This document shows positions 28,900-38,300 of a stretch of 64,000 bases of DNA, piece after piece (position 1 is the stretch's first letter; every line of letters begins with the position of its first letter). The position numbers were made by a program, and so were the translations under genes. The DNA comes from Pseudonocardia broussonetiae (GTDB lineage: Bacteria > Actinomycetota > Actinomycetes > Mycobacteriales > Pseudonocardiaceae). The notes under the pieces are model-generated. The model saw only the letters and a program-made list of their open reading frames with translations, was not told the DNA's origin and did no database searches. Where the stretch lies: assembly GCF_013155125.1 (NCBI RefSeq), contig NZ_CP053564.1:5277501-5341500 (forward strand), written 5' to 3'.

Positions 28900-30132
28900 T
28901 CAGCTCGCGCTCCCGGGCCCCTCGGGCAGCACCGTCAGGGTCTTCGGCGTCGACGGCAGGATCTTCTGCACGTACGACCTCGCCGCCGCCGTCGTACCCA
29001 CGTCCCGCCCCGCCGCCTCCGACAGGAACCACCGGTGCTCCAGGATCTCGTGGAACACCTCGGCGGGGGCGAGGCGGTCGGAGAGGTCGGCGGGCACCAT
29101 GGCCATCACCTTGTCGTAGACCTCCGACCGCCAGCGGTGGGCCGCCACCGACTCCGGCAGCGCACGCCCCTCCTTCTGCTCCAGGTAGGCGCGGTGGCTG
29201 ACGACGTCGTTGAGCAGGCGGCGGGCCTGGTTCTCGGTGACCTCCAGCCCGGTGAGCGTGAAGAGCCGGCGCCGGTGGCGGCCCGACTCCGCGACGCGGG
29301 TGTGCACCTTCAGGCGCGCGCCCTCGTCGGTGGTGACCAGCTCGATCTCGTCGACGTCGAAGCCGAGCTCGTTGAGCCGGTCGATCCGCTCGGCCACGCG
29401 GTAGCGCTGCTCCTCGGGCTGCAGCAGCTCCTCGCGGGTCAGCTCGTCCCACAGCGCGTGGTAGCGCAGCGGGAGCTGGGCGGCGACGGTGATCGGGTCG
29501 ACCTCCGCGGGCAGCAGCCCGCCGGCCTGCAGGTCGAGCAGCTCGCCGCCGACGCGCTCGACGGCGTAGTCGATGTCAAACCCGCGCTGGCCGTCGGTGA
29601 GCGAGGGGTGCAGCTCGGCGGTCTCGGCGTCGACCAGGTAGGCCGCGACGCTGCCCGCGTCCGGGCGGAACAGGGTGTTGGACAGCGAGCAGTCGCCCCA
29701 GAACAGCCCGGCCAGGTGCAGGCGGGCGAGCAGCTCGACCATGGCGTCGATCAGCTGGTCGACCGGCTGGTGCGTGTGGCCGAGGGAGAAGACGTAGCGG
29801 TAGGACATGGAGTACTCGAGGAAGCGGGTGACCAGGATCGCGTCCTGGTCACCGCCCCGCTCCACGCAGATGCCGAGCACCGACACCGCCGGCATGCCCA
29901 TCGCCTCGAGCTCGCCGAGCAGGCGGTACTCCCGCCGGGCGAGGCGCTCGTCGATCTCCTTGAGCGCGTAGACCATCCCGTCCGCCTCGACGAACCGCAC
30001 CACGTGCCGCGAGATGCCGCGCTGCGCCACCTCGAGCAGGTGCTCGTCGTCCCACTCCTCCAGCGGCGTGGCCCACGGCAGCGTCAGCAGCCCCGCCGCG
30101 TGCGCGGCGGGTGGCCGGAAGATGAAGCGCAC
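28900..30132 (-). CDS. DUF4032 kinase-like protein
   Basis: A 410-residue protein with a lipopolysaccharide-kinase/InaA-like N-terminal domain and a DUF4032 C-terminal domain. Kinase-like features are VYALKEIDERLARREYRLLGELE (Lys and Glu of the N-lobe), the catalytic-loop-like GLFWGDCSLSNTLF and YLVDAETAE as the metal-binding aspartate segment. The typical start sequence VRFIFRPPAAHAAGLLTLPW begins at the GTG 30132. The substrate is unknown. It lies 10 bp after the SDR stop on the same strand. Its TGA falls in a GATCA at the edge of repeat array B, mirroring cydC on the other side. Confidence 0.9.
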   Translation of the reverse strand: MRFIFRPPAAHAAGLLTLPWATPLEEWDDEHLLEVAQRGISRHVVRFVEADGMVYALKEIDERLARREYRLLGELEAMGMPAVSVLGICVERGGDQDAILVTRFLEYSMSYRYVFSLGHTHQPVDQLIDAMVELLARLHLAGLFWGDCSLSNTLFRPDAGSVAAYLVDAETAELHPSLTDGQRGFDIDYAVERVGGELLDLQAGGLLPAEVDPITVAAQLPLRYHALWDELTREELLQPEEQRYRVAERIDRLNELGFDVDEIELVTTDEGARLKVHTRVAESGRHRRRLFTLTGLEVTENQARRLLNDVVSHRAYLEQKEGRALPESVAAHRWRSEVYDKVMAMVPADLSDRLAPAEVFHEILEHRWFLSEAAGRDVGTTAAARSYVQKILPSTPKTLTVLPEGPGSAS

Positions 30133-30142
30133 CGGAGGACCG

Positions 30143-30901
30143 TCAGGCCTTGGGTCCGCCGGCGACGTAGATGACCTGCCCCGAGACGAACCCGGCACCC
30201 TCGCTGACCAGGAACGACACGGTGTGGGCGATGTCCTCGGGCACGCCGGCGCGGGCGACCGGGATCTGCGCGGCGCGCGTCGACACGTAGGTGTCCCAGT
30301 CCTCGCCGATGCGCTCGGCCGTCGCGCGGGTCATGTCGCTGACGATGAACCCGGGCGCGATGCAGTTGGCGGTGACGCCGAACTTGCCCAGCTCGATCGC
30401 GAGCGTCTTCGTGAAGCCCTGCAGCCCGGCCTTCGCCGTGGCGTAGTTGGCCTGGCCCCGGTTGCCCAGCGCGGAGGTCGACGACAGGTTCACGATGCGG
30501 CCCCACTTCGCGGCCACCATGTGCTTCTGCACGGCCTTCGACATGAGGAACGCGCCGCGCAGGTGGACGCCCATCACGGAGTCCCAGTCGAGCTCGGTCA
30601 TCTTGAACAGCAGGTTGTCGCGGGTGATCCCGGCGTTGTTGACGAGGACGGTCGGCGCTCCCAGCTCCGCCTCGATCCGCGCGACGGCGGCGTCGACGGC
30701 GGCGGCGTCGGCCACGTCGGCGCCGACGGCCAGGGCCCGGCCGCCCTCGGCCTCGATGGCGTCGACGGCGCTCTTCGCGGCCGACTCCTCCAGGTCCAGC
30801 ACCCCGACCGCCATGCCGTCGCGCGCCAGGCGCAGGGCGGTCGCGGCACCCAGGCCGCGCGCGCCGCCGGTCACGATGGCCACCCGCTGGTCGTCCGTCA
30901 T
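30143..30901 (-). CDS. FabG-like 3-oxoacyl reductase (SDR)
   Basis: A 252-residue classical SDR resembling 3-oxoacyl-ACP reductase. It has TGGARGLG for NADP(H), the NNAG element (VLVNNAGITRDNLLFKM), catalytic Ser in NLSSTSALGNRGQ, YATAK and the PGFIVSDMT loop. The FabG-type residues ITRDNLL and the Asn-Ser-Tyr-Lys tetrad all appear. Start ATG with GAGGAG upstream. Paired with the DUF4032 gene on one transcript. It could serve fatty-acid elongation or another 3-ketoacyl-CoA reduction; no other fatty-acid synthesis genes are close. Confidence 0.92.
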   Translation of the reverse strand: MTDDQRVAIVTGGARGLGAATALRLARDGMAVGVLDLEESAAKSAVDAIEAEGGRALAVGADVADAAAVDAAVARIEAELGAPTVLVNNAGITRDNLLFKMTELDWDSVMGVHLRGAFLMSKAVQKHMVAAKWGRIVNLSSTSALGNRGQANYATAKAGLQGFTKTLAIELGKFGVTANCIAPGFIVSDMTRATAERIGEDWDTYVSTRAAQIPVARAGVPEDIAHTVSFLVSEGAGFVSGQVIYVAGGPKA

Positions 30902-31183
30902 GTGAGCACTCCTCGTCGCCGGGTCTTGTCGCCCCGATCCTCGCATCCGGGCACCCGGCTCCACCGAACGCGTCGGATGGGCCGGACGCCGATCGGGGCG
31001 ACGCCGTCCGGGGCACGCGGCACCGCCGGTCTCCGCACACCGACCGCTGGCCGCTCGACCCCGACAGGGTGACGAGCCGTGTCGCCCCCGTCACCGATCC
31101 GTGATCATCATGGTCGAGCATCCGCCGGGGTCGGGGCGCCAGGTGCCGCCCTCCCCGATGACGCCCGAGACGCTGCAACCGGA

Positions 31184-32332
31184 ATGCGAGGGCCAGTGGG
31201 CTACGCGACCTCTGCCGATCGATCCCGCCACCGCCCCGCCTGGCTGCCGCTGGCCGCCGCCGCGCTGGTCGTGCCGACCGTCCTGGCCGGTCTGACGCTG
31301 CTGTGGCCCCGCCCCCAGATCGAGGACGGGCTGACGCGCGCGGCCACCGGGTCGCTCGCCGCCGCGGGGATCACCGGCGCCGGCGTGGCGTTCAGCGGCC
31401 GCGACGCCCTCCTGACCGGCGTCTCGGGCCCCGAGGCCCAGCGCGCCGTCGACGTCGTCGAGGGCGTCCCGGGCGTGCGGGTGGCCACGGCGCCGGTGCC
31501 CGGCGCTCCCGAGGCTCCGGCGCCGGGCGGCGAGGCTCCCGGCGGGCAGGGTCCGGGTGCCGGCCCCGGCGCCGCGGCCGGCGGCCCGTTCGGCATCGCG
31601 CGGCGCGGCGAGGAGATCGTGCTCACCGGCGTCGTGGGCTCGGAGGAGGAGCGCACGGCGCTCGTCGCCGCGGCCACCGAGCAGGCGGGCGGGCTCACCG
31701 TCGTCGACGAGCTCACCGTCACCCCCGGGGCGCTCCCCCGGCCCGGTGTCACCGCGGCGAGCGTCGGCACGACCGCCGCGCTGCTCGGTGCGGCCTCCGA
31801 CGGCGTCGCGGCGTCGATCGACGGCGACACGCTCACGCTCACCGGCACCGCGCCCGACGCGGCCTCCGCGCAGGCCGCCGGGCAGGCGCTGTCGACGGCG
31901 CTGCCCGGCACCACGGTCGACAACCGGCTCACCGCGTCCGGCGGCGGCACCGCCCCGACCGGGGAGCTCGACGACGCCGGCAAGCGGGAGCTGCAGACCG
32001 CCGTCGACTCCCTCACCGGCGCCGCACCCGTCACGTTCGAGCCGAACAGCCCGGTGCTGACGGCCACCGGCGCCGCGACCGTCGACGGCATCGTGCGGCT
32101 GGTGGCGCAGGTCCCCGGTGCGCGGCTGCAGGTCGACGGCTTCGTCGCCACCGGCCCGGGCGACGGCCGGCTCACCGCGCAGGAGCTGTCCGACCAGCGC
32201 GCCGCCACCGTCCGCGACGCGCTCGTGGCCGGCGGCGTCCCGGCGGACAACATCGTCGCCCGCGGGCTCGGCGAGGGCGACTCCCCTGCCGCGCAGGCCG
32301 CCGGTCGCCGCGTGCAGATCACCGTCGTCTGA
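31184..32332 (+). CDS. arfA: ArfA/OmpA-family protein with BON and OmpA domains
   Basis: A 382-residue envelope protein. One N-terminal helix (about 14-34, WLPLAAAALVVPTVLAGLTLLW) is followed by RPQIEDGLTRA and a BON-like middle domain in at least two repeats (about residues 40-260, with a Pro/Gly linker in between). The C-terminal OmpA domain contains VTFEPNSPVLTATGAATVDG, LQVDGFVATGPGDG and LSDQRAATVRDALVAGGVPADNIVARGLGEGDS, the peptidoglycan-binding fold. This matches mycobacterial ArfA (OmpATb), and the two genes that follow match ArfB and ArfC in order. The ATG at 31184 was chosen; a GTG at 31196 is the alternative. 282 bp upstream is intergenic. Confidence 0.85.
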   Translation: MRGPVGYATSADRSRHRPAWLPLAAAALVVPTVLAGLTLLWPRPQIEDGLTRAATGSLAAAGITGAGVAFSGRDALLTGVSGPEAQRAVDVVEGVPGVRVATAPVPGAPEAPAPGGEAPGGQGPGAGPGAAAGGPFGIARRGEEIVLTGVVGSEEERTALVAAATEQAGGLTVVDELTVTPGALPRPGVTAASVGTTAALLGAASDGVAASIDGDTLTLTGTAPDAASAQAAGQALSTALPGTTVDNRLTASGGGTAPTGELDDAGKRELQTAVDSLTGAAPVTFEPNSPVLTATGAATVDGIVRLVAQVPGARLQVDGFVATGPGDGRLTAQELSDQRAATVRDALVAGGVPADNIVARGLGEGDSPAAQAAGRRVQITVV

Positions 32333-32351
32333 GAACCGAGGAGGAGCCGTC

Positions 32352-32510
32352 GTGCTCTGGTTGTTCGCCCAGATCTGGGTCTGGCTGATCGTCGCGCTGG
32401 CGCTCGGGGTGCTCGCCGGGTGGCTGTTCTGGGCCCGCCCGCTGCGCCGCCGGGTGGCCGAGCTCGAGGCCACCCGCGGGCAGGCGCCGCCCGCCCGCAC
32501 CGCCGCCTGA
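32352..32510 (+). CDS. arfB: ArfB-like single-pass membrane peptide
   Basis: A 52-residue peptide: VLWLFAQIWVWLIVALALGVLAGWLFWARP, a Trp-rich membrane helix, then a short basic and acidic tail. GTG start with GAGGAG about 7 nt upstream, in the 19-bp gap after arfA. Its size and position match mycobacterial ArfB, the second product of the arfABC operon. Its first 43 residues align with the N-terminus of the next gene product (W-L-x2-Q-x-W-x-W, then G-V-L-x-x-W-L), so the two anchors probably arose by duplication. Confidence 0.8.
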   Translation: MLWLFAQIWVWLIVALALGVLAGWLFWARPLRRRVAELEATRGQAPPARTAA

Positions 32511-32550
32511 CCGCCCGCCCCACCGCTCCCGCACTCCCTGGAGGAACTCC

Positions 32551-35298
32551 GTGTCTTGGCTCTACGGGCAGACCTGGCTCTGGTACCTGCTGGCGTTCCT
32601 GGTCGGGGTGCTGCTGGCCTGGCTGCTCCTGGTGCTGCCGGCGGAGCGGCGCCTGCGGTCGCTGGAGCGGGGGCGCCCGGCGGCGCGCGGCGGTGAGCGG
32701 GAGGCCTCCGCGCCCGCCGCGACCGGCACCGCGGCTGCCGCGCATCCCCGCGAGGAGCGGGCCCCGCACGTGGACGACGCCGTGACCGAGCAGTTCCCGG
32801 CCGTCGACCCCGCGCTGGCGATGCTCGACACGTCGAGGTCCCGGCCGGAGGCGCCGGGCAGCACCAGGGGCGCCGGGCTCGGGGCCGCGGGGCTGGGGGC
32901 GGCCGGTCTGGGAGCGGCCGGGCTCGCCGCCGCCGCGGCGGCGCGGGGCGACGACACCGAGACCACCCGGGAGATCCCCCGCGTCGGCGCCGATGACGAG
33001 ACCCGCGAGATCGACCTGTCCGGCACCGAGGCCACCACCGACATTCCGATCGTGCCGCCGCTCGACGACAGCGCGGAGACCACGTCCCTGATCAAGCGCC
33101 CGGCCGCGGCGGAGCCGGACACCACCGCTGACGGCGGGAACGCGGACGCCGACGCCACGACGGTCCTCCCGACCACGACCGGGGCGGACGCTCCGGCCGA
33201 CGTCGCGGGGACGGAGACGAGCTCGGCCGCCGCAGCCGACACCGACACCGGCTCGCCCACCGACGACCACGCGGCTGTCCACGACACCGACTCCGGTCCC
33301 GGTGTGGGCACCGCCGCCGCGGTCGGCGCGGCCGGCCTCGGCGCGGGAGCCCTCGCCGCCGGTGCCTCGCGGAGCGACGACACCACGCAGGCCGACGACA
33401 GCACGCAGGCCGACGACAGCACGCAGGCCGACGACGCCACCCGGACCGACGACGCCACCCGGTCCGACGACGCCACCCGGTCCGACGGCACGGGGACGGA
33501 CACCGCGGAGGTCCACCCGACCACGACGGACGCAGCCGCCCCGGCCGGGGGCGTCTCCGCGCTCGCTGCGGATGGCGACCCGGCCGGAACCGCCCCGGAC
33601 GCGGGCGCCACGGCGCCCTCCGAGCCCGCCGCCGATGCGAGCGACGTGGCGACGAGCGACCCGGCCACCCCGGAGCCCGGGACGACGGCCCCGGCCGACG
33701 CGACCCCCTCCGACGCCGGCTCGCCCAGCGACACCGGCTCGCCCAGCGACACCGGCTCGCCCACCGACACGAGCGACCGCACCGACACCAGCGACGGCAC
33801 CGACGCCCGCCACGGCACCGGGACCGGGACCGGCACCGGGACCGGCGACGGCACCGGGACCGGGAACGGCGACGGCACCGACACCAGCAGCGGTACCGGA
33901 GCCGGGACCGCCGCCGCCGTGGGTGCGGCCGGTCTCGGGGCCGGAGCCCTCGCCGCCGGTGCCTCGCGCACCGACGCCTCCACCCGCACCGACGACACAC
34001 CCACCGACCCCGCCCGCACCGACGACACACCCACCGACGACACGGGGACGGACGACAAGGGGACCGACACCGCGGAGGTCCGTCCGACCGCCGCCGACAC
34101 CGTCGGCGCGCCGGCCGGCGGCGACACCACCGCCGCCACGACCGGCGATCCCGCAGCCGACGCCCCGGCGCACGCCGACGCCGACACCGACACCGACACC
34201 GGAACCTCGACCGGAGCAGGTCTCGGGGCCGAGACCGACGCTGCCCCCGCCGACGAGCCGGTCACCCCGGCCGTCACCACCCCGGACTCCGGTTCGGCCA
34301 CCGGTTCGGACACCGGTTCCGCCACCGCCGGCAGCTCGACCTCCGGAACCGCGCTCGCGGCCGCCGGTCTCGGGGCCGGAGCGGTCACGGCCGCCGCCGT
34401 GGCCCACCCGGCGGACGCCAACCCCGACCCCGAGCCCGAGCCCGAGCCCGCGAGCGTCGACAGCGACACCGCAAGCACGGCCGCCGACCACGGCGAAGCC
34501 ACGCCCGGAACCGCCCCCGACGCCCCCGCCGGCGTCACCGGCGCCGACATCGTCTCCAGCGTGGCGACCACCGAGCCGGCTCCCGACGTCGAGCCGACTC
34601 CGGACGCCGAGCAGACCCCCGACACCGAGCAGGCCCCCGACACCACCGGATCCGAGGCGCCGGGAACCGAGGCCCCAGGAACCGAGGCGCCGGGAACCGG
34701 AACAGCCCCGGCCGTCGGACTAGGCACGGCGGGCGCCGCCGCCGCCACCAGCGGCACCGCCCTCACCGGCAGCACCCGCGGCACCGCCGCGGACGACGAG
34801 CAGGACCGCCCCCACGGCCCCGGCTCCGTCGCGGCCGCCGCCGACGGCTCCTCCCCCGACCCGGCCTTCGGGATCAAGGGCAACGTCGACACCTCGCGCT
34901 ACCACACCTCGTCCTCCCCGTACTTCGGGCGGACGCGGGCCGGGGTGTGGTTCCGCACCGCGCAGGACGCCGAGCAGGCCGGGTTCGTCGCCTGGAACAC
35001 CCGCGGCCGCATCCCGCACTCGCCGCAGGTCCCCGCGACCCCGCAGGGACTGCTCGGGACGCCGGCGGCGACGGACGGGAACGCCGTCGCTCCCGGCCGC
35101 TTCCCCGGTTCGGCCCTGCCGCTCGAGGGCGGCGCGTCGCCGTCGCCCGCGCACACGGTGAAGGGCAACGCCGACTCGATGCTCTACCACACCGTCGACT
35201 CCCCCTACTACGGCCGCACGAAGGCGGAGGTCTGGTTCACCAGCACCTCCGACGCCGAGGCCGCCGGGTTCTCGAACTGGAAGCGGCGGGCCCGCTGA
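32551..35298 (+). CDS. arfC: Giant ArfC-like membrane protein with two sunset-type domains
   Basis: A 915-residue protein, about five times the usual ArfC length (about 175). It starts with a Trp-rich membrane anchor (8-31, WLWYLLAFLVGVLLAWLLLVL). A very acidic Thr/Asp/Ser/Ala-rich middle is punctuated by five Gly/Ala hydrophobic blocks near residues 108, 250, 450, 598 and 716, two of them near-identical (TAAAVGAAGLGAGALAAGAS). Low-complexity runs include a six-fold DDATRS-type repeat, a GT run and an EAPGT run. The C-terminus has two copies (about 773-819 and 869-915) of the K-G-N-x-D-S-x2-Y-H-T ... S-P-Y-Y-G-R-T-x-A-x-V-W-F motif that ends ArfC. GTG start with GGAGGA. Third gene of arfABC. 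Confidence 0.8.
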   Translation: MSWLYGQTWLWYLLAFLVGVLLAWLLLVLPAERRLRSLERGRPAARGGEREASAPAATGTAAAAHPREERAPHVDDAVTEQFPAVDPALAMLDTSRSRPEAPGSTRGAGLGAAGLGAAGLGAAGLAAAAAARGDDTETTREIPRVGADDETREIDLSGTEATTDIPIVPPLDDSAETTSLIKRPAAAEPDTTADGGNADADATTVLPTTTGADAPADVAGTETSSAAAADTDTGSPTDDHAAVHDTDSGPGVGTAAAVGAAGLGAGALAAGASRSDDTTQADDSTQADDSTQADDATRTDDATRSDDATRSDGTGTDTAEVHPTTTDAAAPAGGVSALAADGDPAGTAPDAGATAPSEPAADASDVATSDPATPEPGTTAPADATPSDAGSPSDTGSPSDTGSPTDTSDRTDTSDGTDARHGTGTGTGTGTGDGTGTGNGDGTDTSSGTGAGTAAAVGAAGLGAGALAAGASRTDASTRTDDTPTDPARTDDTPTDDTGTDDKGTDTAEVRPTAADTVGAPAGGDTTAATTGDPAADAPAHADADTDTDTGTSTGAGLGAETDAAPADEPVTPAVTTPDSGSATGSDTGSATAGSSTSGTALAAAGLGAGAVTAAAVAHPADANPDPEPEPEPASVDSDTASTAADHGEATPGTAPDAPAGVTGADIVSSVATTEPAPDVEPTPDAEQTPDTEQAPDTTGSEAPGTEAPGTEAPGTGTAPAVGLGTAGAAAATSGTALTGSTRGTAADDEQDRPHGPGSVAAAADGSSPDPAFGIKGNVDTSRYHTSSSPYFGRTRAGVWFRTAQDAEQAGFVAWNTRGRIPHSPQVPATPQGLLGTPAATDGNAVAPGRFPGSALPLEGGASPSPAHTVKGNADSMLYHTVDSPYYGRTKAEVWFTSTSDAEAAGFSNWKRRAR
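33376..33483 (+). repeat. 18-bp tandem repeat inside arfC
   Basis: Six in-frame 18-bp units (GACGACAGCACGCAGGCC and variants), encoding repeats of the form DD-[TSA]-T-[QR]-[ATS]. Likely to vary in copy number between strains. Confidence 0.85.
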
Positions 35299-35348
35299 CG
35301 AGGGTGCTTCCCGGAGCGGGGTCGGCGGCGCGCTCCTAGACTCGGCGC

Positions 35349-38300
35349 GTGCCGACCGGAGACGCCGACGCGATCACGTGGGTCAGCGACGGGAGCGGCG
35401 CGCGGACGGTCCTCTCCCCGGCCTGGCGCGCCCGGACCGGTGCCGACCCGACCGCCGACCTGGGCGACGGGTGGCGCCGCCGCGTCCACGCCGCCGACCT
35501 CCCGACCTACCTGGAGCAGACCGCCGCCGCCCGCGCGGCCGGGCGGGGCTGGACCCTGGGCTACCGCCTGTGCCACGCCGACGGCACCGTGCACGCGGTG
35601 CGCGAGCACGCCGTCGCCGCCGACGGGCGGTGGACCGGGGTGGTGCTGCCCGAACCCGGGACCGAGCCCGAGCCCGGACCCGGCCCCGACGCGGACCGGG
35701 AGGCGGAGGCCGCCTTCCGGCTCCTCGCCGAGCACGCCGACGACGTCATCGGCCGCCACGCCGCCGACGGCACGTGGCTGTGGGTGTCGCCGTCGGTGGA
35801 GCGGGTGGCCGGGTACCGCCCGGAGGAGGTCGTCGGGCGCCACCCGCGCGACGTCGTGCACCCCGACGACGCCGACGCCCTCGACGCCGCGCTGACCGGC
35901 CTCACCGACGACGTCCCGGCCGAGCTCACGCTGCGCCTGCGGCGCGCCGACGGCACGCACCGCTGGTTCGCGATGCACGCCCGGCGGGTGCGGGACGCCC
36001 GCACCGGCGCGGTGGAGGTGCACACGTCCCAACGTGACGTCACCGACCAGCTGCTCGCGCAGGAGGAGCTGGGCCGGTTCCGGGGCCTCGCCGAGCGGGC
36101 CGCCGATCTCATCGGCACCGCCGACGCCGAGGGCGTGATCCTCTACCTCAACCCGGCGGGCCGGGAGATGCTCGGCTTCCCCGCCACCCGCGACCTCGAC
36201 CGCATGACGATGGGGGACACCGTCGCGCCGGCCGACCGCATGCGGTTCGCCGGGGTGCTGGCCGAGGTCGAGCGGACCGGGACGTGGTCGGGGCCGATGC
36301 GCCTGGTCGACACCGCCGGGATCATGATCCCCGTCTGGCTGGCCGCGGCCGCGCACCGCGACCCCCGCGGCCGGATCGCGTTCTACACCGCGGTGGCCCA
36401 GGACCTGCGCGAGCGCCGCGGCGGCGAGCCCGCGCTGCAGGCCGAGCGCGAGCGCTACCGGGTCCTCGTCGCGCAGGCCCCCGTCGGCATCTGGGTCGCC
36501 GACCGCACCGGCACCACCACGTTCGTCAACGAGCACATGGCCGAGATCTACGGGGCCGACGCGGACGGCGTCGACGGCGTCACCCACGTCCACCCCGACG
36601 ACCGCGAGGCCGTCGGGCAGCGGTGGTCCGAGGCCGTGCGCCTGGGACGCCCGTGGCGCCAGGAGTACCGGATCCTCGGCCCGGGCGGCGCCGTCCGCAC
36701 CGTCACCTCGACGGCCCGCCCGCTGCACGACGCGACCGGCACCGTCACCGGGTTCCTCGGCACGACCACCGACGTCACCGACCAGCGCGCGGCCGAGCGC
36801 GAGCGCCGCGACGCGGCGGGCCAGCAGGCCGCGCGCCGGGTCGCGGACGCGGCGGCGGCGCGGCTGCGGGCGATGGTCGGCGGCCTCACCGCGATCGTGT
36901 GGGAGGCCGAGTGGGACACCGAGGCGGAGGCGCTGCGGTTCACGTTCGTCTCCGACCGGGCCGAGGAGCTGCTCGGGCACCCCGCCCACCGCTGGATCGA
37001 CGACCCCGGCTTCTGGCCGGGCCTGATCCACGACGAGGACCGCGAGACGACGCTGGCCTTCACCGCGGGCCGCACCTCGGGCGGGTTCGACCACGACCTC
37101 ACCTACCGCGCCTGCGCCGCCGACGGTCGCACGGTGTGGCTCCACCAGGTCGTGCACGTGGCCCGCGACGCCGCCGGCGTGCTGCGCGCGCAGGGGCTCA
37201 CGGTCGACGTCACCGAGCAGCGCCGCGCCGAGCGCTCGTCGGAGGTCCTCGCCGAGACCGGCCGGGTGATGGCCGAGACGGCGCCGCTGGAGCAGAAGCT
37301 CGACGCGCTGGTCCGGCTCGTCGCGCACGACTTCGGCGAGGCCGCGGCCGTGTCGCTGTGCGGGCCCGACGGCCTGCTGCGCCGCGCGGCCGTCGCCCAC
37401 CACGACGACCCCGACGTCGAGCGGGCCCTGCTGCGGATGCCCCCGACCGCCCTCGACCCGCGCGCGACGGCGCTGCTCGAGGCCGGCACGCCGGTCGTGC
37501 TGCGGCCCGGCGAGGGCCCCGAGGCCCATCCCGCGCTCACCGTGCCGCTGCGCATCGAGGACCGCTTCGCCGGCGTCCTGTCGTTCCTGGAGCTGGGCGC
37601 GGCCCGCCACCACGACCGCGCCGACCTGGCGCTGGCCGCCGAGCTGGGCCGCAGGACGTCGCTGGTGCTGGAGTCCGAGCGCCGGCGCACCCGCGAGCAG
37701 CAGCTGCAGCGCGTCACCGCCGACCTGGCGTCGGCCGACACGGTCGACGAGGCCGGCAGGCGCCTGGTCGACCGGCTGCGCGACATCCTCGGCGCCGAGG
37801 CCGTCAGCATGTACCGGGCCGACCCCGAGCAGGGCGTGCTGCGCGTGGTGCACGCCGTCGGGTACGCCGAGGGGCTGCTGGAGCGCTACGGCCTCGTCCG
37901 CCTCGTCGACGACGTGCCGCTCGCGCACGTCGCCCGCACCGCCACACCGTCCTGGATCTGCAACCGCACGGAGTGGGAGCGCGACTACCCGCACCTCGCG
38001 GCGGTCGCCACGGACGTCGGCCGGCACGCCGCGGCCGCGCTGCCGCTGCTGTCGGGCGGCGTCGTCGTCGGCGCGGTGGGCCTGAGCTTCGCCACCCCCC
38101 GGACGTTCCCGCCCGACGAGCGCGCGTTCGCCCTGGCCCTGGCCGCGCAGGCGGCGCCCGCGCTGGAGCGGGCCGCCGCGGCCGACGAGCGCCGCGTCAT
38201 CGCCGAGACCCTGCAGACCAGCCTGCTGCCCCCGACGCTGCCCGAGCTGGAGCTGCTCTCGCTGGCCGCGCGCTACCTGCCGGGTGCGCAGGGCACGCGC

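Noticed and set aside
30902..31183. Riboswitch or small gene upstream of arfA
   Set aside because: I could not match any known aptamer core, and the short frame starting at 31101 lacks support. Only weak 7-bp inverted repeats were seen.
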